NCBI RefSeq assembly: GCF_025566965.1
Contig: NZ_JAOQJL010000003.1
Span: 62,001 to 126,000 of the forward strand
DNA from: Blautia_A ammoniilytica
Lineage (GTDB): Bacteria; Bacillota; Clostridia; Lachnospirales; Lachnospiraceae
Length of the DNA stretch: 64,000 nt
Reading direction: 5' to 3'
This document shows, one piece after another, positions 33,102-42,602 of the stretch. Both the position numbers and the translations under genes were made by a program. The first letter of the stretch is position 1; the number at the start of each line of letters is the position of its first letter. Under the pieces are notes generated by a model, which had not been told where the DNA came from, made no database searches, and saw only the letters and a list, made by a program, of their open reading frames with translations.

Positions 33102-34427
33102 TTATTCCTTTTCTCCCCGTTCCCGTACAATGAATTTCAGCGGAGTCCCGCCAAAATCAAATGCGTCCCGGATTTTATTTTCAATGTACCTGGTGTATGA
33201 AAAATGCATCAGTTCTTTGTCGTTTACAAAAATCACAAATGTAGGCGGTTTTACTGCCACCTGTGTCATATAGAAGATCTTCAGCCTGCGTCCTCTGTCT
33301 GAAGGCGGCTGCTGCATAGCCACTGCCTCGGACAGGATCTCATTGAGTACACCTGTCTGGATACGCATATTCTGGTTCTCGATCACTGCATCCAGTGTTT
33401 CAAACAGTCTGGAAATACGAAGTCCTGTTTTTGCAGAAATAAAGACGATTTCTGCATAAGGCATAAAGGAAAGCACCTCACGGATCTTGTTGGTATGCTT
33501 ATAAATAGTCTTGTCATCCTTTACAATAGCATCCCATTTATTTACCGCAATGATCACGCCTTTGCCATTTTCATGGGCAACACCTGCGATCTTAGCATCC
33601 TGCTCTGTCACCCCTTCAGAAGCATCGATCATCACAACTACCACATCTGCCCGCTCTACAGCTGTCACTGTACGGATCACGCTGTAGCGCTCGATCTCCT
33701 CTTTGATATTCTTCTTTCGTCGAAGGCCTGCTGTATCAATAAATACATAATCTCTGCCTTCCCAGGTGACTTTTGTATCCACTGCATCCCTGGTGGTACC
33801 TGCAATATCCGATACGATCACACGGTCTTCTCCAAGAAGCTTGTTCACCAGAGAAGATTTGCCTACATTGGGCTTTCCTACAATGGCAATCTTGGGGATA
33901 TCATCATCCTCACCATCTGTGCTGTCTTCAGGAAAATGCTTCACCACCTCATCCAGCATATCTCCCAGCCCCTGGCGGTTAGCTGCTGATATGGCAAATG
34001 GTTCTCCAATACCCAGATTATAAAATTCGTAAACATCCATCATGTACTTCTGGAAGCTGTCTACTTTATTTACCACAAGGATTACCGGCTTGTGACTCCG
34101 GCGCAGCATATCTGCCACCTTAGCATCTGCATCCACCAATCCCTGGCGTACATCTGTAATAAAAATGATCACATCTGCTGTATCAATGGCGATCTGGGCC
34201 TGCTCCCGCATCTGTGCAAGGATCAGGTCACTGCTGTCAGGCTCTATACCGCCTGTATCGATCATGGTAAATGTCCTATCAAGCCAGGTAACATCTGCGT
34301 AGATCCTGTCTCGTGTTACACCGGGGGTATCCTGTACAATGGAAATCCTGCCCCCGGCAAGTACATTAAAAAGTGTGGATTTGCCTACATTAGGCCTTCC
34401 CACTATAGCAACTACCGGTTTGCTCAT
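33102..34427 (-). CDS. der: ribosome assembly GTPase Der (EngA)
   Basis: A 441-residue protein with two tandem G domains, GRPNVGKSTLFN (about residues 9-20) and GKPNVGKSSLVN (about 182-193), and a C-terminal KH-like domain. Der is needed for 50S subunit maturation. The start has a GAAGGAGA site eight bases upstream, inside the end of the DUF512 gene: the two coding regions overlap by 38 bases, indicating translational coupling. Confidence 0.97.
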   Translation of the reverse strand: MSKPVVAIVGRPNVGKSTLFNVLAGGRISIVQDTPGVTRDRIYADVTWLDRTFTMIDTGGIEPDSSDLILAQMREQAQIAIDTADVIIFITDVRQGLVDADAKVADMLRRSHKPVILVVNKVDSFQKYMMDVYEFYNLGIGEPFAISAANRQGLGDMLDEVVKHFPEDSTDGEDDDIPKIAIVGKPNVGKSSLVNKLLGEDRVIVSDIAGTTRDAVDTKVTWEGRDYVFIDTAGLRRKKNIKEEIERYSVIRTVTAVERADVVVVMIDASEGVTEQDAKIAGVAHENGKGVIIAVNKWDAIVKDDKTIYKHTNKIREVLSFMPYAEIVFISAKTGLRISRLFETLDAVIENQNMRIQTGVLNEILSEAVAMQQPPSDRGRRLKIFYMTQVAVKPPTFVIFVNDKELMHFSYTRYIENKIRDAFDFGGTPLKFIVRERGEKE

Positions 34428-35775
34428 ACATCTGTCTCCTTCTAAGTTTTTTATGGTCAGGGGGTTGGATCATTGCAGATACAAGATCTGCCCCGCCTTC
34501 ATCAACAATTACGATCTCTACCTTTAAGCTTTGGGATAACTGCTCCACAGTCATATCATCCAGAAAAACGTCTGTCTCACTTCTAAGCATACTGCATGGA
34601 AGCAATAGCTTTTCTCCAAGTTCCACATCCTTAAGCTGCTTAAGCAGATCTTGTCCTGTGATCAGGCCGGATACCGTGATCTTCTCCCCAAAAAATTCAT
34701 TGGTGATCTTTCGTACCTGGATCTGTACTCCCGGATATTGCTGCCGTACAAGGTCCGCAAATCCGGCAATAAAAGGCGCTGCAAGAGCACCGGTTGCAAC
34801 TGTACCCGTAACCTTCCGGTCGTCACCAGGAAGCTGTTCCAATGCCTGACGTACTTCTGTATCCAGAAGCCGTATCATACCTACACCGTTCTCTAGCTGA
34901 AGATACCCATCATAGGAATCCTCATTTGGGAGTTCTCTTTCTGCCAGGATGTACCATTCGTCAGAAGCATGGACAAAATGAATGTCATACTGTTCTTTCA
35001 TCTTCTCCTGCCACTTTTCAATGATCTTAAGGGTTTCCAGTGCTTCCTTTTTGCCGAACAGTTCCAATGGGTAAAGTCCTTCCCTGTATTTGGTAAGTCC
35101 TACCGGTACAACAGAAACACTTTGCAGTACCGGGGCGTATTCTGCCAGCCTGGATAAGCTATATTCCAGTTCTGCGCCGTCATTCAGGCCTTTGCAAAGT
35201 ACAATCTGGCCGTTCATGGTGATCCCTGCCTCATACAGCCGCTTTACTTTCTTTAGTGCGTCTCCTGCAAAACGGTTATGGAGCATCTTACAGCGAAGCT
35301 CTGGGTTCATGGTCTGAAAGGATATGTTGATAGGCTCCAGATGGTACTGGATGATCCTGTCAATGTCATGGTCGCTCATATTGGTAAGGGTCACATAGTT
35401 TCCCTGGAGAAAAGACAGTCTGGAGTCATCATCTTTAAAATACAGTGTTTCCCTCATACCTGGGGGCATCTGATCAATAAAACAGAAGACGCAGTGATTG
35501 GAACAGGATCTGTAATCATCCATCAGACCATTTTCAAATTCCACTCCCAGATCTTCTTCGTATTCTTTCTCTACTTCTAATTCCCAGATCTCTCCGTCTG
35601 CTTTTTCTACCTGAAGGACTACGTATTCTTCATTCATCAGATATCGATAATCGAATACGTCTTCTACCTGCTGTCCATTAACCGATAACAGGATGTCTCC
35701 TGGAGCCAGCTCCAGTTCCTGGGCAATGCTGCCTGGGAGTACACGGGAGATCACATGTCTTTTCTTTTTTTTCAT
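34390..35775 (-). CDS. DUF512 radical-SAM-type protein with N-terminal PDZ domain
   Basis: A 461-residue protein: a PDZ-like segment (residues about 8-65, LPGSIAQELELAPGDILLSV), then a cysteine motif CSNHCVFC (Cx3Cx2C) near residue 92 followed by FIDQMPPGMRETLYFKDDD, and the DUF512 C-terminal part. It belongs to a conserved anaerobe family thought to be radical SAM enzymes; the substrate is unknown. Its 3' end overlaps der by 38 bases, hinting at a link to ribosome maturation or translation. Confidence 0.85.
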   Translation of the reverse strand: MKKKKRHVISRVLPGSIAQELELAPGDILLSVNGQQVEDVFDYRYLMNEEYVVLQVEKADGEIWELEVEKEYEEDLGVEFENGLMDDYRSCSNHCVFCFIDQMPPGMRETLYFKDDDSRLSFLQGNYVTLTNMSDHDIDRIIQYHLEPINISFQTMNPELRCKMLHNRFAGDALKKVKRLYEAGITMNGQIVLCKGLNDGAELEYSLSRLAEYAPVLQSVSVVPVGLTKYREGLYPLELFGKKEALETLKIIEKWQEKMKEQYDIHFVHASDEWYILAERELPNEDSYDGYLQLENGVGMIRLLDTEVRQALEQLPGDDRKVTGTVATGALAAPFIAGFADLVRQQYPGVQIQVRKITNEFFGEKITVSGLITGQDLLKQLKDVELGEKLLLPCSMLRSETDVFLDDMTVEQLSQSLKVEIVIVDEGGADLVSAMIQPPDHKKLRRRQMYEQTGSCYSGKA

Positions 35776-35788
35776 TATTAACTCCGTT

Positions 35789-35874
35789 TATATCAGATCC
35801 GGAACCAGCTGCCATCACTGATACTAATTTGTTGCCCACCACTTGCAGGTGGGTGGCATGTTACATCTGATATA
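35789..35874. repeat. nested stem-loop element, family 2, copy C
   Basis: The outer stem TATATCAGAT/ATCTGATATA is perfect. Inside, GCCCACC...GGTGGGTGGC forms a hairpin, and TGCCATC can alternatively pair with GGTGGCA. The CACTGATAC-N-A...TTGTT loop matches copy A while the stems differ by compensating changes. It lies upstream of the DUF512 gene. Confidence 0.6.
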
Positions 35875-35960
35875 TCATACCAATTTTGAGGGCAAAAAAC
35901 AACCTGAAATTTTCCAGGGTGGGTGAGGCATTCGGACGGCAGTAAAAAGGGGACGAAAAC

Positions 35961-35992
35961 GCCGCACAACTGTATACGTCTAGCTGTGCGGC
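35961..35992 (-). terminator. terminator after the broken surface-protein gene
   Basis: GCCGCACAGCT/AGTTGTGCGGC stem followed by GTTTTCG on the minus strand, about 35 bases past the final TAA at 36027. Confidence 0.7.
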
Positions 35993-36026
35993 ATTTCGTT
36001 GGTTTTGATGTTTTAACATCAAAATC

Positions 36027-36542
36027 TTATTTTACAATAAATGTAAAGTATACGTTGTCTTCTGTTGAGCCAGAATCCATGGAGAAACAGATTCTGTAAG
36101 TTCCTGGTGCAACAGCTGATGTGAATGTAACAGCATCCTATCTTGTAGATGTAGTTGCCTGATGGATAAGTGAGCCTTTCCATACCACGAAGCCAGCACT
36201 GTCTGTATCAACAGGTACAAAGTTACACAGTGTATCCTGCTTTTCAATAGTGATCGAAACTGCTTTGTCTGTCTCACTTTGATTGCAAGATGTTTCAAGG
36301 TGGAACTGAAGCTTCGTCTGGGTGCCTTGTGGGATCACGTAGGAGTCAACTTTAGGATTCAGTACTACATCCAGCAGTGGCCGGTCTGTGAGAACGGTGT
36401 TGGTGTATGTAAAGCTTGCTGTGTTGCTGACTTTGTTTCCTGCGATGTTTCCTCTTGGGTCTTTGCCGTATACCAGGCACCAGTTCATGGTGAAGGTTCC
36501 GCCAGGCAGGTCTGTAAAGGTCACTGTCTGATTTTTTCTCAT
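36027..36542 (-). pseudogene. surface-protein gene interrupted by an in-frame amber stop
   Basis: From an ATG at 36542 (GGGAG site upstream) the frame reads 134 codons (MRKNQTVTFTDLPGG...) to TAG at 36138-36140, then continues in the same frame for 36 more sensible codons (DAVTFTSAVAPGTYRICF...NVYFTFIVK) to TAA at 36027. The beta-rich, Thr/Asn-rich composition and the adjacent SipW-type peptidase suggest an extracellular SipW substrate. A CAG to TAG change would explain the stop. There is no signal peptide, so the 5' end may also be lost; alternatively the amber codon is read through or is a sequencing error. Confidence 0.6.
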
Positions 36543-36711
36543 AGCTCTTTTTTCTCCCTTCTTTCTCGCGTTCCCTGTTGTCAGGAATGCTCCTCGCCGT
36601 TCCACAGAACAGGCGGTTCGCCATTCCGATAATGCCGGAACGGTCAAGACCATTCCTCACCTTCCGGAACAGGATTTAATTTATATCTAATTCCGATGTG
36701 GCATCCCGGAA

Positions 36712-37365
36712 TCAAATATCCTTTGGATTGTTTTTCTCTTTTTCGGCGCGCAATGCTTCCAGTTCAGCAAGCAGGGCGTCTGTATCTTTCTTCTTGGACT
36801 TTTCATATGCCCGGCGGCGAATCACATCATAAGCCACCAGAAGGATGATCGGGCAGATCACACAAATGATCAGACCCTGGGTAGTCTGCATGAACATGGC
36901 CACATTGCCAAGTCCTTTCAAGCGGGTCTTATATACACCGATCAGATTTTTCGCCGGAACTGTAGGCAGATCCTCTGTATTATTGGCATCACCCTTGGTG
37001 ATCCATGCCAGATTGCCTTCATCATCTGTAACAACTTCCTGAACACGATGGGTAACTGTGGCAGTGCCATTTCCTGCCGGATCATAAAAACAGATCACAT
37101 CACCGACCTTAATTTCCTCCGGCTCAGCTGTATTGCAAACGATCAGATCGCCGGATTCAAACTCCGGATACATACTGTCAGTAAGTATTATCATAGGAAA
37201 AATCCCGCTGATACTGGGAACCTGATCTTTATTCGTATAACTTTTGATGATCAGTGTACAGTTGATCACCAATATAGGAATCAAGATCACGCATAATATA
37301 ATGCCAATGCCTGTAAGTATCTTATGTCCAAGAGAACTTTTCTCTTTTTCCTGTGTCTGCTTCAT
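36712..37365 (-). CDS. sipW: SipW-type signal peptidase I
   Basis: A 217-residue membrane peptidase of the ER/archaeal-like SipW type: N-terminal membrane segment, then ILTDSMYPEFESGDLIVC with the catalytic Ser, VTHRVQEV with the His that replaces Lys in this subclass, GDANNTED with the Asp, and a second membrane segment near residues 165-190. SipW enzymes process TasA/camelysin-like matrix proteins. The start (MKQTQEK) has GGGAGG six bases upstream. The downstream gene looks like a damaged substrate. Confidence 0.88.
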   Translation of the reverse strand: MKQTQEKEKSSLGHKILTGIGIILCVILIPILVINCTLIIKSYTNKDQVPSISGIFPMIILTDSMYPEFESGDLIVCNTAEPEEIKVGDVICFYDPAGNGTATVTHRVQEVVTDDEGNLAWITKGDANNTEDLPTVPAKNLIGVYKTRLKGLGNVAMFMQTTQGLIICVICPIILLVAYDVIRRRAYEKSKKKDTDALLAELEALRAEKEKNNPKDI

Positions 37366-37672
37366 TTCATTCCTCCCTGTTATGTGGCTCTGTAGCAAGC
37401 AGATCCATTTCTAAAAAAGTATAAACTGACCCACTTTTATTTGTATTTTACAATATAATGTGCCATTTTTTTATAATTATAACGCATATATTTATAAAAT
37501 CATTGAATATAATCAATTATCTTTAATTTTTCGTCACAGCAAATGCAAAAAACATCATTTATTTACAGATTTGATTATTCTATTCGCATTTATTATATGT
37601 CTTTCGTTTTGTTCTTTTTTTAAAACAGTGCCCCGTTTTTTCTGCTTTCAGGTACAAAAATCAACAAATGCC

Positions 37673-37701
37673 TTGACCTTACCTGGCTCTGATGTTATAA
37701 A
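37673..37701 (+). promoter_or_regulatory. prs promoter
   Basis: TTGACC, 17-bp spacer, TATAAA, about 48 bases before the start. The rest of the AT-rich gap 37400-37670 shows no gene. Confidence 0.6.
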
Positions 37702-37749
37702 TAAGAGATGAGCGTTCTTTTTGCATCTTAATACTTTAGGAGGAATATT

Positions 37750-38919
37750 ATGCCCAATATTGAATTGCTTGAAAAATCTATACCTGTTGCCCCGATTCGG
37801 ATCGCAGCACTGGCAGGATGCCGGGATCTGGCAGAGGAAGTAGACAAAAAGCTGGTAAAATTCCGTAAAGAACTGGTGGAAAATAAGAAATTAAGTATTA
37901 TACCACAGGGTTACAGCGAAGAAACTTTTCTTGTAGACTGTGAATGTCCACGCTTCGGTACTGGCGAAGGCAAAGGAATCATCAAAGAATCTGTCCGCGG
38001 TACAGACCTTTTTGTTATGGTAGATGTTACTAATTTCAGCCTTACCTACAGCGTATGCGGCCATGAGAATCACATGTCCCCGGATAATCATTTCCAGGAT
38101 CTTAAAAGGATCATTTCCGCTGCCACAGGAAAAGCACATCGTATCAGTGTGATCATGCCCTTCCTTTATGAAGGACGTCAGCATCGCCGTTCCAAGAGAG
38201 AGTCTTTAGACTGTGCACTTGCACTTCGGGAGCTTGGCGAGATGGGTGTTTCCAATATTATTACCTTTGACGCACACGATCCCCGTGTACAGAATTCCAT
38301 TCCTTTAAGTGGTTTTGATAATTTCTTCCCTACGTATCAGTTCTTGAAAGCACTTGTAAAAAGTGTTCCTGATTTCAAGGTTGATAATGATCATCTGATG
38401 ATCATCAGCCCGGACGAGGGAGCTATGTCAAGAGCCGTATATTTCTCCAATATTCTGGGCGTTGACATGGGTATGTTCTATAAGCGCAGGGACTATTCTG
38501 TGATCGTAAACGGCAAGAATCCTATCGTAGCCCATGAATTTCTTGGTGATTCTGTAGAAGGCAAGGATGTTGTTATCATCGATGATATGATTTCCTCTGG
38601 CGAGAGTATGCTGGATGTGGCAAAGCAGATCAAGGAGCGTCATGCAAAACGTGTATTTGTATGCACCACTTATGGTCTTTTCACAGATGGACTTGCCAAA
38701 TTTGATGAATACTACGAAAAGGGATGGATCGATAAAGTGATCACCACCAACCTGAATTACCGTATTCCAGAGCTTCTCACAAAGCCATACTATGTAGAAG
38801 CAAATATGAGCAAATACCTTGCAAGCATTATCGATATCATCAACCATGATGTATCCGTTGAGAAGGTACGTTCCAGCAATGAGAAGATCATGTCCCTGAT
38901 GAAAAGAGTCAATGCATGA
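37750..38919 (+). CDS. prs: ribose-phosphate pyrophosphokinase (long form)
   Basis: A 389-residue PRPP synthetase, longer than the classic 310-320 residues but like a Clostridial type. The ribose-5-phosphate/PRPP loop DDMISSGESMLDVA and the preceding YEGRQHRRSKRESLDCA and DAHDPRVQNS blocks are present. It supplies PRPP for nucleotide, His and Trp synthesis. AGGAGG lies six bases before the ATG. A single-gene transcript bounded by its own promoter and a strong terminator. Confidence 0.92.
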   Translation: MPNIELLEKSIPVAPIRIAALAGCRDLAEEVDKKLVKFRKELVENKKLSIIPQGYSEETFLVDCECPRFGTGEGKGIIKESVRGTDLFVMVDVTNFSLTYSVCGHENHMSPDNHFQDLKRIISAATGKAHRISVIMPFLYEGRQHRRSKRESLDCALALRELGEMGVSNIITFDAHDPRVQNSIPLSGFDNFFPTYQFLKALVKSVPDFKVDNDHLMIISPDEGAMSRAVYFSNILGVDMGMFYKRRDYSVIVNGKNPIVAHEFLGDSVEGKDVVIIDDMISSGESMLDVAKQIKERHAKRVFVCTTYGLFTDGLAKFDEYYEKGWIDKVITTNLNYRIPELLTKPYYVEANMSKYLASIIDIINHDVSVEKVRSSNEKIMSLMKRVNA

Positions 38920-38940
38920 TTCCATATAATGATTAAAACT

Positions 38941-38986
38941 AAAGGCACAGTCTGCGGTAACCAAATCCGTTGACTGTGCCTTTTTA
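38941..38986 (+). terminator. prs terminator
   Basis: AAAGGCACAGTC pairs with GACTGTGCCTTT followed by Ts. Symmetric enough to serve the convergent symporter gene as well. A smaller CTGC/GCAG hairpin plus eight Ts follows at about 39038-39060. Confidence 0.85.
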
Positions 38987-39059
38987 CATGTATCCTCTGC
39001 CACCAAAACCTAACAAATCAGATGCTGGTTTAAAGAATCTGCTTGTACGCAGGTTTTTT

Positions 39060-40481
39060 TTACTGCATCGCCTTATAAGCTCCAGATATTTTCTCTGTCT
39101 TTTTCTCTTTCTCGTATTTCTTCAATTCTGCCAATGCTTCCCCGCCAAGCGGATAAAGCAAAATAATATTGAAGATCGTCATCAAACCGATCCCCACATC
39201 TCCCAGATCCCACACAAAGGTATACGCTGCCAGACCGCCAACAAAAAGCATTACCAGTGCCAGTACCTTATAAGCAGTTTGCCAGCACCATTTGTCTCCG
39301 AAAATGTAGGCAACATTACTTCTTGCATAAAACAAAATCCCGAGAAAAGTGGAAAAGCTAAACAGGAACAGGGTTACTGCAATAAATATTACTCCAAACC
39401 TGCCAAGATGGTACTCCATGGCTTTCTGCATCAGATCCATCCCGGTAAGGCCGGCAGTCAGGTCTTCAGGAGCAAGAAGCATGATGAATGCAGTACAGCT
39501 GCAGATCACAACTGTATCGATAAATACTCCCAGTGCCTGCACAAGACCTGCTTTTACAGGACTGCTGCACTCTACTGCGGCTGCTGCGCAAGGAGCAGAG
39601 CCGGATCCGGCTTCATTGGAAAAAAGCCCTCTTTTTACTCCATTCATAAGCACTGCCCCAAAGCCTCCGGCTGCCACCTGTCGGATCCCGAACGCCTCCT
39701 GAAAAATCCTTGAAAACACACCCGGAAGGTTTCCCAGATTCATCAGGATGATCACAACAGTAATGGCAAAATAACACACTGCCATAAAAGGAACCATCAT
39801 ATCCAAAACTTTTACTGTAGCATTTTTGCGAAGCACGATCACTGCCGCAAGGGCTACCAGAAGAATGGTTGTTACGATCGGCGGTACAGAAAAAGCATTT
39901 TTAAAAGAAGATACCACAGAATTACTGATCACCTGGCTGATCCCGCACCAGCAGATCAGGCCTGAGATAGCAAACAGTGTGGCAATTACCACATGCTTTC
40001 TCTTTTTCCCCTGTTTCCGTTCAATATAGCTGTGGATATAATAAGCCGGGCCGCCCCGGTATCCCCCATAAAGAGGATCTTTTTCTTTGTACAGTTGGGC
40101 CAGCGTTGCCTCTACAAAGGCAGTGGAAGAACCAATGATCGCTGTCACCCACATCCAGAATACAGCGCCGGCGCCTCCTGCTGAAATAGCCGCCACAACG
40201 CCTACCAGATTCCCCATTCCTACTCGGGTAGCAGTGGAAATCAACAATGACTGAAAGGATGACAAACTGCTTTTATGAGTCTTTTTCTCTGTTAGGGCTT
40301 TCACCATATCCGGAAACAGCCGAACAGGCAGAAGCCGTGTACGTACAGAAAAATAGATGCCTGCAGGTATCAGAAATAAGATGAGAAGGGAAATCCCAAG
40401 ACTTTCTCCGCCCGGAAGCGGTATATATACCAGATCCCCCCATAAAAACTGGTATACCTTTTCGATCAATGTAATCAACAT
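39060..40481 (-). CDS. alanine/glycine:cation symporter (AGCS family)
   Basis: A 473-residue polytopic transporter with about ten membrane segments. AGCS signatures are visible: GMGNLVGVVAAISAGGAGAVFWMW near residue 95, KDPLYGGYRGGPAYYI, and GLFSNEAGSGSAPCAAAA near 290. It takes up alanine or glycine with sodium or protons. AAGGGGA lies eight bases before the ATG. The gene follows pgeF after 14 bases, so it may be the last gene of the rplS-side run. Confidence 0.9.
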   Translation of the reverse strand: MLITLIEKVYQFLWGDLVYIPLPGGESLGISLLILFLIPAGIYFSVRTRLLPVRLFPDMVKALTEKKTHKSSLSSFQSLLISTATRVGMGNLVGVVAAISAGGAGAVFWMWVTAIIGSSTAFVEATLAQLYKEKDPLYGGYRGGPAYYIHSYIERKQGKKRKHVVIATLFAISGLICWCGISQVISNSVVSSFKNAFSVPPIVTTILLVALAAVIVLRKNATVKVLDMMVPFMAVCYFAITVVIILMNLGNLPGVFSRIFQEAFGIRQVAAGGFGAVLMNGVKRGLFSNEAGSGSAPCAAAAVECSSPVKAGLVQALGVFIDTVVICSCTAFIMLLAPEDLTAGLTGMDLMQKAMEYHLGRFGVIFIAVTLFLFSFSTFLGILFYARSNVAYIFGDKWCWQTAYKVLALVMLFVGGLAAYTFVWDLGDVGIGLMTIFNIILLYPLGGEALAELKKYEKEKKTEKISGAYKAMQ

Positions 40482-40495
40482 ACGTAAATTCCCCT

Positions 40496-41353
40496 TTATT
40501 TGTTATTATATATTCCGAGAAAAGCTGCCAGATTCCCTCTTTTTCCGCCGGAAGCCCTGTGTGAAAAAAGGAAATCCGGATTGCAGCAGGTGCAAAGATC
40601 AGGCATATGGATATTTTCCGGCAAAACTCCTGCTTCCATAAATATAATCCGGTTTGCCTCCCATAGATTCAACTGATATTTGCCGTTTTCCTTCTTATAG
40701 AACAGACTTTGCCAGTGACGACTGTGAAAGGCCATTTTAAATTCTTCGATTACATCTTCACTGACCTCATAGCAGTCCTGACAAATGGATGGTCCTATGG
40801 CAACGACCAGATCTTTCGGGTTTGTCCCATAAACTTCCCTCATTTTCCTAATCGTGGCCTGGCCCATCCTGCCTTTTGTCCCTCTCCACCCGGAATGGGA
40901 TAATCCGATTGCCTTATGTACAGGATCGATCAGATACAGGGGCACACAATCTGCATAAAATGTAGTAAGTACGATCCCAGGCTGATCCGTCACCAGACCG
41001 TCCACATCCTGATAATCCCTGGGATATAACACACCCTTCCCCCTGTCCTTGTCAGTTACCACCCGCACATTGGTGGTATGGGTCTGATGCGACACCACAA
41101 GATCCTCCATACTGCATCCTATAGCCTTTGTGATCCTGTTATAATTCTCTAGTACATTCGCCTTTTCATCGCCTCTGGCAAAACTCAGATTCATGGAAGA
41201 GAAACATCCCTGGCTCACTCCCCCAAGCCGGGTACTAAAGCCATGGCAGATCCATGGCATCTTATCGATCACCGGCCAGGTAAGGTACGTAACCCCGTTA
41301 TTTTCATTGATCTTCATTTTAGGCTGTTGTTCATTATGCCAACGGATCTTCAT
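40496..41353 (-). CDS. pgeF: peptidoglycan editing factor PgeF (laccase-domain protein)
   Basis: A 285-residue DUF152/multicopper-oxidoreductase-like protein. Family residues are visible in VVSHQTHTTNV, FYADCVPLYLIDP, GLSHSGWRGT (His and the preceding Cys form the metal site) and the C-terminal CTCCNPDFLFSHRASGGKRG. PgeF removes misincorporated L-Ser muropeptide precursors. The first ATG has GGAGG at good spacing. Confidence 0.9.
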   Translation of the reverse strand: MKIRWHNEQQPKMKINENNGVTYLTWPVIDKMPWICHGFSTRLGGVSQGCFSSMNLSFARGDEKANVLENYNRITKAIGCSMEDLVVSHQTHTTNVRVVTDKDRGKGVLYPRDYQDVDGLVTDQPGIVLTTFYADCVPLYLIDPVHKAIGLSHSGWRGTKGRMGQATIRKMREVYGTNPKDLVVAIGPSICQDCYEVSEDVIEEFKMAFHSRHWQSLFYKKENGKYQLNLWEANRIIFMEAGVLPENIHMPDLCTCCNPDFLFSHRASGGKRGNLAAFLGIYNNK

Positions 41354-41383
41354 AAGGCAATTCCTCCACCATAGTCGTATATC

Positions 41384-41743
41384 TTATAGCTGAAACGCAT
41401 CCCGGACCCACTGCACCTTTCCGTCCAGGATCCCGATCACGTCAAACCTGCAGGGCGTATTTACGGTACATTTATGGGTCAACAGGTAATACTCTGCCAC
41501 TTTCCCCAAAGTCTGCTGCTTCTTAAGGTTTACAGCAGCCAGCGGATTTCCATAGCTGCCGTTTTTTCTGTATTTCACTTCTACAAACACCAGATATTTC
41601 CCATCCATGGCAATCAGATCTACTTCTCCTATCCGGCACCTGTAATTTCTTTCTCTTATGTGTAAGCCATGTTCTGTAAGAAAATCAGCTGCAAGATTTT
41701 CATAACAGCTGCCTATTTTCCTTTGATTTACACATCTTTTCAA
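41384..41743 (-). CDS. YraN/UPF0102 family putative endonuclease
   Basis: A 119-residue protein of the restriction-endonuclease-like YraN family: GSCYENLAADFL near the start and the nuclease-type GEVDLIAMDG...VFVEVKYRKNGSYG active-site pattern. A TTG start is chosen because AGGAGAG precedes it and it gives the family's normal length; the open frame otherwise extends back into rnhB. The gene lies 103 bases after rnhB, a conserved rnhB-yraN neighbourhood. Function is not established; Holliday-junction or DNA-processing roles are proposed for the fold. Confidence 0.85.
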   Translation of the reverse strand: MKRCVNQRKIGSCYENLAADFLTEHGLHIRERNYRCRIGEVDLIAMDGKYLVFVEVKYRKNGSYGNPLAAVNLKKQQTLGKVAEYYLLTHKCTVNTPCRFDVIGILDGKVQWVRDAFQL

Positions 41744-41846
41744 AACACTCTCTCCTGATGTCAGTAAAAATCCAGCCAACGTAAGCCGGCCTGGCACAGT
41801 AAACATTAAGTAACCACCATATTGACTTGCCTTAATTTTCACTGTA

Positions 41847-42602
41847 CTAGATAAAATTTTTAATAAAGGTAGCTCTGTGTATTGGGGATGGCCCATACTT
41901 TTCAAGAGCCTGAATATGTGCCTGGGAACCATATCCTTTATTGGAAGCAAAGCCATACTCCGGCATCACAGGATCATATTCCTCCATCATCCGATCCCTG
42001 GTAACTTTTGCCACAATACTTGCAGCAGCAATGGATACACTTTTGGCATCTCCCTTGATAATAGATACCTGAGGAATCTCCACACCCGGGATCCTTACTG
42101 CATCATTCAGAAGGATCTGTGGCTTCACAGATAATTTGCTGATAGCCTGACGCATCGCTTCATAAGTAGCCTGTAAGATGTTGATCTCATCAATACGTGC
42201 AGGACCTACAATGCCAAGCCCCACTGCCACTGCCTGGTCAAGGATCTGCTGATACAAAGCTTCTCTTTTCTTTGCAGAAAGCTGCTTGGAATCATTCAGA
42301 TACAGGATCTGACAATCTTTGGGAAGGATCACGGCACAGGCTACTACCGGACCGGCAAGCGGTCCCCGTCCCACTTCATCAATCCCACACACATATCCCA
42401 AATGTTCGTATTTATGCTCATATACCTTCAGGGACTCTGTACGCACAAGCTCTGCCTGGTAAGCAGCCTCTTTTTTATGGTATTGCTCCAGAAGCTTCTG
42501 CACACCACTGCGGCTGTCGCTGCCATATTTCTCATAAAGTGCCGGCCATTCCTGCCGGCTGGCATTTTCAAATTCTCCTTTGATCTCCCCGATAGAACTC
42601 AT
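41847..42602 (-). CDS. rnhB: ribonuclease HII
   Basis: A 251-residue RNase HII that removes ribonucleotides from DNA. GIDEVGRGPLAGPVV carries the first Asp-Glu pair, KQLSAKKRE and the later YGFASNKGYGSQAH block follow. The start (MSSIGEIK) has GAGG upstream and overlaps the ylqF stop as ATGA, showing translational coupling. An N-terminal helical extension of about 60 residues precedes the core, as in other Firmicutes. Confidence 0.95.
   Translation of the reverse strand: MSSIGEIKGEFENASRQEWPALYEKYGSDSRSGVQKLLEQYHKKEAAYQAELVRTESLKVYEHKYEHLGYVCGIDEVGRGPLAGPVVACAVILPKDCQILYLNDSKQLSAKKREALYQQILDQAVAVGLGIVGPARIDEINILQATYEAMRQAISKLSVKPQILLNDAVRIPGVEIPQVSIIKGDAKSVSIAAASIVAKVTRDRMMEEYDPVMPEYGFASNKGYGSQAHIQALEKYGPSPIHRATFIKNFI

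Noticed and set aside
36712..37365. A second ordinary LepB
   Set aside because: The catalytic region has His (THRVQE) where LepB has Lys, which marks the SipW type.
41744..41956. 71-codon N-terminal extension of the YraN-type protein
   Set aside because: It would overlap rnhB, has no ribosome binding site and exceeds the family length; the TTG start with AGGAGAG is better.
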